A stretch of 5,976 bases of DNA from Microcaldota archaeon (GCA_021823945.1 JAKALW010000078.1:1-5976); one strand, 5' to 3'. Shown: positions 1-5,488, numbered from the stretch's first letter. Translations and numbers: made by a program. Notes: a model not told the origin generated them from the sequence alone.

Positions 1-120
1 CGGGAAACCTAACGCATAGGTGCTCATGCAGGCAAACACAAAGGAAGCTTGGCAAGGAAAACCAACCAAATTTTTTTATTAACAAATTACCTGCCGCTCA
101 GTATAAACCTTACCAATTGC
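1..120. other. Left-edge non-coding strip, no gene recognised
   Basis: No convincing gene is visible here. One plus-strand frame stays open from base 3 to about base 131, but it has no start codon inside the window and its translation is low in recognisable pattern, so I do not call it. The strip is AT-rich from base 61 to 112. It lies downstream of the minus-strand lipoprotein stop codon. A T7 run at 71-77 on the plus strand could end a transcript entering from the left. The minus-strand string GGTTTATACTG (99-109) resembles an archaeal TATA element that would point out of the window. Neither reading is strong. Confidence 0.4.
71..80 (+). terminator. Possible U-tract terminator for a plus-strand gene outside the window
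   Basis: Seven consecutive T residues followed by ATT occur on the plus strand. Archaeal RNA polymerase can terminate at U-rich tracts without a hairpin, so this could be the end of a plus-strand transcript that began left of the window. On the minus strand it is an A-tract, so it is not a good terminator for the lipoprotein gene at 121-1287. No hairpin was found directly before it. Confidence 0.25.
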
Positions 121-1287
121 CTACTGTTTAGTCGACACGGTGTAGTTCGCCGCTGTCCCGTCAGACACGACAAGTATGTTGCCGTCAATGTCGGTCCTGT
201 AGGTCTGGATGCCATTGAGCCTTAGAAGCTCAAGCACGGTGGATTTCGGGTTCGCATCGGAGTTCGGCCCCACAGAAATGATAGCCACCTTGGGGTTCAC
301 GCGGGCAAGGATGCTGCTTGCCTGCGTGGCAGTGCCCGCCCCATTGTGCCCTATGTGGATGACTTGGCACTGGATGTCGGAAAACGCGCCCATGATGCGG
401 TTCTCGGTGCCTGTTTCGGCGTCCGACATCAAAAGCGCGCAGAAGTCCTTGTCAGACACCTTAAGCACTATTGAATCGGATTCGTCCGAGTCAGGATTGC
501 CAATGCGCGGGGAGAAAGGGTTGAGAGCCTCAACTGACATGCCATTGAAATTCATCACGTCGCCTGCTGTCGGTGTTTTGACCAGGAGCCTCTTGTCCGC
601 GACTTTGGCCATCATGGCCGCGTATTCGGGCAAATTCGACGACACGTTGTTGTACCAGAAATCCTCCACATTGTAATTGTCAAGGACGTCCGGGATTGCA
701 CCTATGTAATCCGCCCTGCTGCGCGTGGCCACTACGGCCTGGATGCTCTTGATGTTCAATTTCTTGAGGAACGCGTCAAGCGCCGGGTAGCTGTCCTTCG
801 GCCCCGCGTCCACAAGCATGCTGAATTCGCCTTTCCTCACAAGGATGGCTTCGCCATAGCCCACGTTGATTGCGTAAATCTGCAATGGCTTGTATGGCTC
901 GTATGGCACTGAGAAATTTGAAGTAGATATGAGCGCGTCTTTCGACTTGACTGCCGCATAGGGATTTGGGGCAGACTGGTTCTCCCCGGGAAGCACAGGG
1001 AGCACGTCTCCACCGCTTGCATTCATGGACGAGTTGGGCGCTGTGGAGTTTCCCTGCTCGCCTGTGCCGTTTGTGGAGTTTGTGGAATTCAGGATAGGCA
1101 GGGAAGGCGTCTCGTTCGCAAGTCCTGGCGGAAGCGAAGGAGTGCTGTTGGTGATGTTTTGCGCAGGCGGCTGTTGAGGGGTAGATTGCGTGCATCCGGA
1201 AATGAAAACCAGCCCCAGCGCCAAAAATGCCACGACAGCTGCGATTGCTGCGGACCTGCCACGAGAACATGAATTGTTTTTTGCCAT
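121..1287 (-). CDS. Lipoprotein with a ComEC-type metallo-beta-lactamase fold, predicted inactive
   Basis: 388 residues from the chosen start. Residues 1-10 are polar/basic, 12-30 are hydrophobic, and the lipobox-like FISGC puts the lipidated Cys at 32, so the protein should be anchored outside the cytoplasmic membrane. Residues 33-130 form a Pro/Ser/Asn/Thr linker with about eleven N-x-S/T sequons. Residues 135-380 match the MBL domain of the ComEC/competence family: INVGYGEAILV (140-150, family DVGQGDA), LVDAG (158-162), MSDAE (287-291, family TGDAE), VIHIGHNG (309-316, family GHHG) and PKVAIISVG (332-340). The metal motif HxHxDH reads R189-S-R191-A-D193-Y194, so three histidines are lost, and GHHG has become GHNG. 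I infer a pseudo-hydrolase. The start at 1287 was preferred to the upstream ATG at 1401 because it begins the signal peptide directly and lies about 27 bp after a TATA box, as in a leaderless mRNA. The fold is well supported; the role is unknown. Confidence 0.85.
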   Translation of the reverse strand: MAKNNSCSRGRSAAIAAVVAFLALGLVFISGCTQSTPQQPPAQNITNSTPSLPPGLANETPSLPILNSTNSTNGTGEQGNSTAPNSSMNASGGDVLPVLPGENQSAPNPYAAVKSKDALISTSNFSVPYEPYKPLQIYAINVGYGEAILVRKGEFSMLVDAGPKDSYPALDAFLKKLNIKSIQAVVATRSRADYIGAIPDVLDNYNVEDFWYNNVSSNLPEYAAMMAKVADKRLLVKTPTAGDVMNFNGMSVEALNPFSPRIGNPDSDESDSIVLKVSDKDFCALLMSDAETGTENRIMGAFSDIQCQVIHIGHNGAGTATQASSILARVNPKVAIISVGPNSDANPKSTVLELLRLNGIQTYRTDIDGNILVVSDGTAANYTVSTKQ

Positions 1288-1310
1288 GCGAAACAGTGGC
1301 GCCCTCTTTC

Positions 1311-1327
1311 TATTTAAGGCTTTTGCA
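1311..1327 (-). promoter_or_regulatory. TATA/BRE promoter of the MBL-fold lipoprotein gene (leaderless)
   Basis: Read on the minus strand the sequence is AAAAGCCTTAAATA. It has a purine-rich BRE-like stretch (about 1321-1327) next to the TATA-like TTAAATA (1317 down to 1311). The TATA centre lies about 27 bp upstream of the ATG at 1287, the usual archaeal TATA-to-start-site distance, so transcription should begin at or next to the start codon. No Shine-Dalgarno sequence precedes this ATG, which agrees with a leaderless mRNA. Confidence 0.6.
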
Positions 1328-1374
1328 AATTTTAGCGGGTGGAGCCCGCGTTGGAAAGCCGGATTTTGCAAAAT
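1321..1374. repeat. Two TTTTGCAAA motifs, one a perfect 12-bp palindrome
   Basis: TTTTGCAAAT at 1321-1330 overlaps the BRE of the lipoprotein promoter. ATTTTGCAAAAT at 1363-1374 is a perfect 12-bp palindrome containing the same TTTTGCAAA core. The two centres are 43 bp apart, roughly four helical turns. A small GC hairpin (GCGGG/CCCGC, 1335-1349) lies between them. Paired palindromic sites beside a TATA box are typical of operators for dimeric archaeal regulators, but no regulator gene is present here, so the operator role is inferred. Confidence 0.35.
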
Positions 1375-1399
1375 ATTGCTGGGCAGGCCACGCGCCAGC
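1364..1399 (-). terminator. Possible terminator of the translin gene
   Basis: Downstream of the translin stop codon on the minus strand, GCTGG and CCAGC (1395-1399 and 1378-1382) can pair with a 12-nt loop, followed by AATATTTT. The stem is only 5 bp and the T-run is short and interrupted, so this is a weak candidate. It shares bases with the TTTTGCAAA palindrome at 1363-1374, which may have a different role. Confidence 0.3.
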
Positions 1400-1421
1400 A
1401 TGCATGCTTGTGCGGCTTGTC

Positions 1422-1985
1422 TTAGGGTTTTATGTGCCTGAGAAGCTCGGAGCGCGCCTGCTCGACCTGGGCGCGCGCCACGTCCTGCTTGCGCTTGAAA
1501 TTTGGAAGGAGCGAGCTTGAGAACCTGATAGGCAGCGTTGACTCGTAAATCGCGGACATGGAGTCGAAAAGGTACTTGGCCGATTCAGTGTCGCCTGCCT
1601 TGAGGGACTCGAGCATCTTTCGCCTGATTTCGCCTATTGCGTCGCAAAGCCCCGTCAGGTATGGCTGGATTGGCATTTCAAGCGAATCATAGGAAGGAAT
1701 GGGTTTTTTCTCGACAATCGCAAGCACTATGTGTATTTCCGCGAGTTCCTGGTATATCGGGTCCAGCAGGTGCGAGTTGAAAGGGGACTTGGGCAATGCC
1801 TTGACTTTTGAAAAGCAGCCTGTTGCCGCCTTCTCCGCCTCGTCAAGCCTGCCTTCGTGTATGAGCTTTATCGCAGTGGCTATTTCCCGTATTATTGGCC
1901 TTGCGGCAGTGATGACCGCGTCGTTTTGCTGTTCCCTTTCCGTGAGTTCCCTGACAATCTTGTCGACATTGATTTTTGCAACCAT
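1422..1985 (-). CDS. Translin/TRAX-family RNA-binding protein, probable C3PO-like RNase
   Basis: 187 residues, mostly helical, the usual length for archaeal translin-family proteins, which assemble as octameric shells (C3PO-like) and bind or cleave RNA. The family-typical segment is GLCDAIGEIRRKMLESLKAG (112-131), followed by AKYLF and IYEST, then the C-terminal LLPNFKRKQDVARAQVEQAR helix (159-178). In eukaryotic TRAX the RNase site uses four acidic residues in ExxE and DxxxE spacing. Here these are E80/E83 (QELAE) and D115/E119 (DAIGE), so all four are present and an active, Mg-dependent nuclease is plausible. The start at 1985 was chosen over the ATG at 2012 because an AAGGTG ribosome binding site (minus strand, 1998-1993) lies 7 nt before it and the extra nine residues add nothing family-like. 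The gene is divergent from pyrH. Cytoplasmic; natural substrate unknown, although tRNA fragments have been proposed for relatives. Confidence 0.88.
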   Translation of the reverse strand: MVAKINVDKIVRELTEREQQNDAVITAARPIIREIATAIKLIHEGRLDEAEKAATGCFSKVKALPKSPFNSHLLDPIYQELAEIHIVLAIVEKKPIPSYDSLEMPIQPYLTGLCDAIGEIRRKMLESLKAGDTESAKYLFDSMSAIYESTLPIRFSSSLLPNFKRKQDVARAQVEQARSELLRHIKP

Positions 1986-1992
1986 TGAAATA

Positions 1993-1998
1993 CACCTT
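1993..1998 (-). promoter_or_regulatory. Ribosome binding site that fixes the translin start
   Basis: AAGGTG on the minus strand, 7 nt upstream of the ATG at 1985, matches the archaeal anti-Shine-Dalgarno sequence. It lies inside the leader only if translation starts at 1985. The ATG at 2012 has no comparable element, so this site decides the start. Confidence 0.65.
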
Positions 1999-2039
1999 AT
2001 TAATCGTAGCAATTATTGACTAATCTTGGGTATTGAAAG

Positions 2040-2048
2040 TAATAAATC
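2040..2048 (-). promoter_or_regulatory. Candidate TATA box for the translin gene
   Basis: GATTTATTA on the minus strand is TATA-like. A start site about 26 bp downstream would fall near 2018 and give a leader of roughly 33 nt holding the AAGGTG site. The palindromic TTTATAAA at 2072-2079 is a rival that would give a leader of about 64 nt. Confidence 0.35.
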
Positions 2049-2065
2049 AATCTATTGGCAAATGT

Positions 2066-2079
2066 GGAAAATTTATAAA
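2066..2079 (+). promoter_or_regulatory. BRE/TATA promoter of pyrH
   Basis: GGAAAATTTATAAA contains a purine-rich BRE (2066-2070) and the TATA box TTTATAAA (2072-2079). Transcription should start about 2101-2105 and leave a leader of about 35 nt. The leader carries GGTGG (2129-2133), a Shine-Dalgarno-like element 4 nt before the ATG at 2138. TTTATAAA is its own reverse complement, so it could also serve the divergent translin gene; the BRE favours the pyrH direction. Confidence 0.6.
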
Positions 2080-2137
2080 CTCCAAGACGTTTAACCATCC
2101 ACATAACGGTCTTTTCTGAAAAATAATTGGTGGTCTC

Positions 2138-2815
2138 ATGTTCGTAGTGATTTCGCTTGGCGGCAGCCTGATAATGCAGGAGCAGCCTGATATTAAATAC
2201 ATCAAGGAGCTTGCCCAGATAATTCGGAAAAGCCCGCACAAGTTCGGGATAGTCACTGGGGGCGGCAGGATAGCTCGGACATTCGCGCAGGCGGCCCGCG
2301 GGCTTGGCGCGTCCGAGTTCGAGGCTGACGAGATTGCCATTGACTCCACAAGGCAGAATGCCAGGCTCATGACTATTGCGTTGAAAGGCGTGGCATGCCC
2401 GCACGTGTTCACTGACTTCGAAAAGGCATACGAGGCGGCCCAACACTACAAAGTCGTGGTCATGGGCGGGACAATACCCGGCATCACCACAGACACCGAC
2501 GCGGCGCTCCTTGCCGAGAAGGTGGGCGCGAAAAGGATACTCAACCTCTCCAACATTGACGGAGTTTACACAGCCAACCCGAGAAAGGACAAGAATGCCA
2601 AGAAGTTCAAGAAAATGAAATACCAGGAGTTGCTTGACCTTGCAGGCAAGTCGGACTCAAGGAAGGCCGGGACGCATTTCGTATTCGATTTCGTGGCGTG
2701 CAAGATGATTGGCAGGTCGGGAATCGAGACGCACTTCATAAACGGCAGGAACATAACGGACCTGAAGGCGGCAATAGACGGCAAGCCGCACAGCGGGACG
2801 ATTGTCAGGGGATAG
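2138..2815 (+). CDS. pyrH: UMP kinase, archaeal type (amino acid kinase family)
   Basis: 225 residues, the standard size for archaeal UMP kinases. It converts UMP to UDP with ATP in the cytoplasm, a step towards UTP and CTP. Landmarks in order: GGSLI near the N-terminus (8-12, phosphate-binding loop), VTGGGRIAR (39-47, substrate loop), the EADEIAIDSTRQNARLM helix (62-78) typical of UMP kinases rather than other family members, VVMGGTIPGITTDTDAALLA (107-126, UMP/ATP binding and catalytic Asp region), NIDGVYTANPRKDKNAKK (139-156, nucleotide loop) and the C-terminal GTIVR. Isopentenyl phosphate kinase was considered because idi2 is nearby. That enzyme belongs to the same fold family, but the EADEIAIDSTRQNARL and GGTIPGITTD segments fit UMP kinase. 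The gene leads a plus-strand unit; the next gene starts 32 bp after its stop. Confidence 0.93.
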   Translation: MFVVISLGGSLIMQEQPDIKYIKELAQIIRKSPHKFGIVTGGGRIARTFAQAARGLGASEFEADEIAIDSTRQNARLMTIALKGVACPHVFTDFEKAYEAAQHYKVVVMGGTIPGITTDTDAALLAEKVGAKRILNLSNIDGVYTANPRKDKNAKKFKKMKYQELLDLAGKSDSRKAGTHFVFDFVACKMIGRSGIETHFINGRNITDLKAAIDGKPHSGTIVRG

Positions 2816-2847
2816 GGCGTTGGAAACGCGTTAAGGAGCGTGATGGT

Positions 2848-3102
2848 ATGGCAGGCAAGAAAAAATCCGCAAAGCAGCCTGTTGCCAAGGCAGGCAAGGG
2901 CGAGGCTGGCACAAAGCACTTCATGCTATTTGAGGTATCGTCAAAGGAACCAATCAAGCTCAACATGAAAGTCATAGAATACATACCGGGCAAAAAGGCG
3001 AAGGAGCACAGGGTCCTCGTGTCAAAAAAGATAGTGAAGGGCAAAAAAGCAAAGAGCCAGGACGACCAGATAGTGAGCGAGATTTTCGACGACGCCTACT
3101 AA
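2848..3102 (+). CDS. Small lysine-rich protein of unknown function
   Basis: 84 residues, not recognised. The chosen ATG has AAGGAG at 2833-2838 with 9-nt spacing; the longer open frame from 2698 would overlap pyrH in another frame and is unlikely to be used. The N-terminal 23 residues form a basic Lys/Ala/Gly tail (AGKKKSAKQPVAKAGKG). The middle alternates hydrophobic and polar residues as beta strands would (KHFMLFEV, MKVIEYI, HRVLVSKKI). The last 15 are acidic (DDQIVSEIFDDAY). Nineteen lysines, no cysteine, no membrane segment. A basic tail on a small beta core is common in ribosomal and nucleic-acid-binding proteins, so an RNA- or ribosome-associated role is my guess, not a family match. 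It lies 32 bp after pyrH on the same strand and is followed by terminator-like T-tracts, so it probably shares the pyrH transcript. Confidence 0.72.
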   Translation: MAGKKKSAKQPVAKAGKGEAGTKHFMLFEVSSKEPIKLNMKVIEYIPGKKAKEHRVLVSKKIVKGKKAKSQDDQIVSEIFDDAY

Positions 3103-3116
3103 GCGCCGCCATTCCC

Positions 3117-3122
3117 TTTTTT
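3117..3122 (+). terminator. T-tract terminator after the pyrH unit
   Basis: Six T residues, followed by A and TTT, begin 15 bp after the stop codon at 3102. This is enough for an archaeal U-tract terminator, and it is the first of two in the convergent gap. Confidence 0.5.
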
Positions 3123-3134
3123 ATTTCCAGAAAT

Positions 3135-3165
3135 GCTGCCTTTGTTCAGGGCAGCCTGCTTTTTT
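3135..3165 (+). terminator. Hairpin plus T6 terminator after the pyrH unit
   Basis: GCTGCC (3135-3140) pairs with GGCAGC (3150-3155) across a 9-nt loop. A T6 run follows at 3160-3165. The arrangement resembles a factor-independent terminator for plus-strand transcription and backs up the T-tract just before it. The tract is A-rich on the minus strand, so it serves only the plus direction. Confidence 0.55.
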
Positions 3166-3172
3166 CCTGTCA

Positions 3173-3742
3173 TCAGCCCGTGTAAATGCCCACAAAGGCA
3201 TTCTCGAGCACGGCGCTTGAATTGTCCAAAACCCGTGCGAGCTCCGAATCATAGAACCCTGTAGAGTCCAGCGCGCACGTGTTCAGGATTTTTGACGCGC
3301 CCAACGGGTATGAATTTACAAGCCCCGTCATGTCAAACACAAGCCCGTGGATTTCAGTCCAGCATGAAGATGCCGTGGAGTGGCGCGAGAATTCAGTGAG
3401 AGACACGTTCCGGCTCGAGTTCATAGCTAGGGATATGAAAAAGGCCCCGGATGCATTTGCCGATTCATTCGCATTTGACTGGTTTTCGCCCGCAAGGCCC
3501 TCAAGAAGCGAGAAATTGAATGGGACTGGCTGGTTTTGCGCCTCAAATGACGAGTTTGGCGGTATTTGACCGCCAGTTGTGCCTGTGCCGCCCTGTGACG
3601 CAGTGCCTGGCGCCCACGGACTTTTTGGGCCAGTCAGCGGCGCGGCGCCCATGGAGGAATCGTTTCCAGTGCAGCCTGCAATCAAAAGTAAGGAAAGCAT
3701 GGCAACTGCCGCGATGAGCAGGAAAGGCTTGTTGAGTCCCAT
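3173..3742 (-). CDS. Lipoprotein with a cytochrome b5-like domain lacking heme-ligand histidines
   Basis: 189 residues. Residues 6-23 are hydrophobic and end in the lipobox LIAGC with lipidated Cys24, so the protein should sit on the outer face of the membrane. Residues 25-110 are a Gly/Pro/Ser/Asn linker rich in N-x-S/T sequons. Residues 113-188 resemble the secreted prokaryotic cytochrome b5-like family: SLTEFSRHSTASSCW (114-128), IHGLVFDMTGLV (131-142), ASKILNTCALDSTGF (149-163) and a C-terminal FVGIY. C127 and C156 match a cysteine pair expected to form a disulfide in that family. The first axial ligand, His of HPGG, reads Tyr145-Pro-Leu-Gly, and no His follows F163 where the second ligand should lie. 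I infer that heme is not bound in the usual way, or at all. The gene starts 9 bp after the gltX stop with no Shine-Dalgarno sequence and is probably translated by coupling. The b5 assignment is by eye and moderately sure. Confidence 0.78.
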   Translation of the reverse strand: MGLNKPFLLIAAVAMLSLLLIAGCTGNDSSMGAAPLTGPKSPWAPGTASQGGTGTTGGQIPPNSSFEAQNQPVPFNFSLLEGLAGENQSNANESANASGAFFISLAMNSSRNVSLTEFSRHSTASSCWTEIHGLVFDMTGLVNSYPLGASKILNTCALDSTGFYDSELARVLDNSSAVLENAFVGIYTG

Positions 3743-3751
3743 GGGAAAGAG

Positions 3752-5458
3752 TTATTGCGAGATAAAGATAAACCTTGCGGTGGCCCCGTCATTGCCGTCA
3801 AAGGCGCAATATCCGAACCTTTCGAACTGGACTGGTTCTGTTTTTGCGAGCCCGGCAGCCTGGCCCTCTGCAAAGCCTGAAATCGTTTCAAGGCTTGCGG
3901 GATTGAAAGCATCGCCATTGAAAAGGTCCAGTGGCTTGAGCACGTCGCACTTGACAGCGCTCTCCTTGGCAGCCCACTGGATTTTAAGGGGCGGGAGAGT
4001 GTCAAAGCCGCCATATTCGGCAATTATACCTGAATCCGATTTGGACAGCACGCGGAAATTGCAATGGCCCTTGAGCCTTGCAGTCTCGCCTATGGCGATT
4101 TTTTCCGCGTCTTCGCCCGGAATGTAGAATTCCTCGTGCGCGTCAATCTCGCGCGTGCCAAGGCCCTTGTCCCGCGGATGCATTGGCATGGACACGCGCG
4201 TTTTTGGCGCGCCCTTTATCACGAGCAGAACGGGCTTTGGCACGAAATAGAAATGCCTTGCCACCGGCTCGATGATTTTGCGGTTCTCGTTCAAAAGCGC
4301 GTCCCACCCTGGCTCGGACTCGACTTTGGAAATGCCAAAGGAGAGGACAAAACTCTTGATTGCCCCGGGTTTTATGCCGCGCCTGCAAAGCCCCGCAAGG
4401 GTTGGAAGCCTGGGGTCGTCCCAGCCCATTACCTTGTTTTCCGCAATGAGCGGCGCGAGCGCGCGCTTTGAAATGGGAGCGTTCTTTATCGAGAGCCTTG
4501 AGAACTCGACAAGCAGGGGCCTTTGCAATCCGAGTTTTGAAATTATGTAATAGTAAAGCTCGTCGCGCAGCTCGTATTCCTTTGTGCGCATGGCGTGGGT
4601 CACGCCATTTAGGGAATCGAGTATTGGCGCCTGGAAATCGTAAAGCGGCCATGCCTTGTACTTGCCGCCCTGCCTGTAATGCGGCGCAGTGACTGAGCGG
4701 AATATGGACGGGTCGCGCATGGCGGTGTTCTGGCTTTGCATGTCTGCCTTTATCCTAAGGGAGGCAGCGCCCCTGGCAAGGGAGCCACCCTTGAGCTGCG
4801 ACCATAATTCCGTATTTTTTCCGACAGGATTTTGCCTGCAGGGGCATTCCTTGCCGTCAAAGCGCAGTTGCTTTGCTGTTTCGGGCGCGCACTGGCAGAC
4901 ATAGGCGTCCCCCGATTCCACAAGCTTGTCTGCATAGCCAATGATTTGGGGCATGAAGTCTGACGCGAATATTGGTTCGCCCGTGGGTATCCCAAGCCAT
5001 TTGAGCCAGTATAATATGGCGTCGACATATTCCTGTTTTTCCTTCTCAGGGTTCGTGTCGTCAAAGCGCATGATGAACTTGCCATTGTAAATCCTTGCAG
5101 CCTCGTAATCGAGCCAGGCGGCCTTTGCGTGCCCTATGTGGGGAAAGCCGTTTGGCTCCGGAGGAAACCTTGTGACTACCTTGCCGTCAACCGCTTCCGG
5201 GAGGGATATTGTCTTTTCCTTTTCCACCTTAGCCTCGTATTTGAAATTGTCCATTTCACGGGCCAGGTCCTCCTTTGAGTATGAATTGACTGTCGCTGCC
5301 GTCTCGCTGATTTTTTTCATCAGGGATTTCATGTCTGCCTTTGCTTCCGGCGCTTCGCCGATGACTTTCCCCGCGATGTTGCCGGGCGACGCCTTGCCAT
5401 AGTCGAAGGCGTTTTTCAGGGCGTGCTTCAGGATTATTGAGTCAAGGTCATTGGACAT
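3752..5458 (-). CDS. gltX: Glutamyl-tRNA synthetase, archaeal type
   Basis: 568 residues, full length for the archaeal GluRS, a class I synthetase of the GlnRS-like branch that attaches Glu to tRNA-Glu. In most archaea it also mischarges tRNA-Gln, which GatDE then amidates, so a non-discriminating enzyme is expected. The order is: N-terminal helical region (1-90), Rossmann catalytic domain with FPPEPNGFPHIGHAKAAW (98-115, containing the HIGH motif) and RFDDTNPEKEKQEYVDAI (131-148), the second class I signature ISKR (329-332, equivalent to KMSKS), then the beta-barrel anticodon-binding domain (about 400-568). CQC (188-190) and CPC (205-207) form a CxC-x14-CxC arrangement that probably binds zinc. 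The ATG at 5458 has the ribosome binding site GAGGT 7 nt upstream. It is the first gene of a unit with the b5-like lipoprotein and lies 139 bp downstream of idi2 on the same strand. Confidence 0.96.
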   Translation of the reverse strand: MSNDLDSIILKHALKNAFDYGKASPGNIAGKVIGEAPEAKADMKSLMKKISETAATVNSYSKEDLAREMDNFKYEAKVEKEKTISLPEAVDGKVVTRFPPEPNGFPHIGHAKAAWLDYEAARIYNGKFIMRFDDTNPEKEKQEYVDAILYWLKWLGIPTGEPIFASDFMPQIIGYADKLVESGDAYVCQCAPETAKQLRFDGKECPCRQNPVGKNTELWSQLKGGSLARGAASLRIKADMQSQNTAMRDPSIFRSVTAPHYRQGGKYKAWPLYDFQAPILDSLNGVTHAMRTKEYELRDELYYYIISKLGLQRPLLVEFSRLSIKNAPISKRALAPLIAENKVMGWDDPRLPTLAGLCRRGIKPGAIKSFVLSFGISKVESEPGWDALLNENRKIIEPVARHFYFVPKPVLLVIKGAPKTRVSMPMHPRDKGLGTREIDAHEEFYIPGEDAEKIAIGETARLKGHCNFRVLSKSDSGIIAEYGGFDTLPPLKIQWAAKESAVKCDVLKPLDLFNGDAFNPASLETISGFAEGQAAGLAKTEPVQFERFGYCAFDGNDGATARFIFISQ

Positions 5459-5465
5459 GATAAAT

Positions 5466-5470
5466 ACCTC
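5466..5470 (-). promoter_or_regulatory. Ribosome binding site of gltX
   Basis: GAGGT on the minus strand, 7 nt upstream of the ATG at 5458, is a good match to the archaeal anti-Shine-Dalgarno sequence and supports this start. Confidence 0.65.
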
Positions 5471-5488
5471 ATTGGATTGGACTGAATC

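Noticed and set aside
1..60. Possible tRNA or small RNA end at the left edge
   Set aside because: No T-arm, acceptor stem or CCA end could be assembled; only weak 4-bp pairings were found.
1288..1401. 38-residue N-terminal extension of the MBL-fold lipoprotein from the ATG at 1401
   Set aside because: It would bury the signal peptide and run through the TATA box and palindromes. The ATG at 1287 starts the signal peptide cleanly and fits a leaderless promoter.
2000..2446. Minus-strand open frames opposite pyrH
   Set aside because: They lie inside a clearly conserved gene on the other strand and show no family-like pattern.
2138..2815. Isopentenyl phosphate kinase instead of UMP kinase
   Set aside because: idi2 in the window made this worth testing, but the EADEIAIDSTRQNARL helix and GGTIPGITTD loop match archaeal UMP kinase, and the gene is not adjacent to idi2.
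2698..2847. Longer start for the small lysine-rich protein, overlapping pyrH
   Set aside because: The overlap would be about 118 bp in another frame, and the ATG at 2848 has its own AAGGAG site. The extra residues are Arg/Gln/Gly-rich, as an out-of-frame shadow would be.
4143..4652. Long Arg/Ala-rich minus-strand frame inside gltX, and several plus-strand frames opposite it
   Set aside because: These are open only because of base composition and codon use in gltX; they contain no recognisable motif or start signal.
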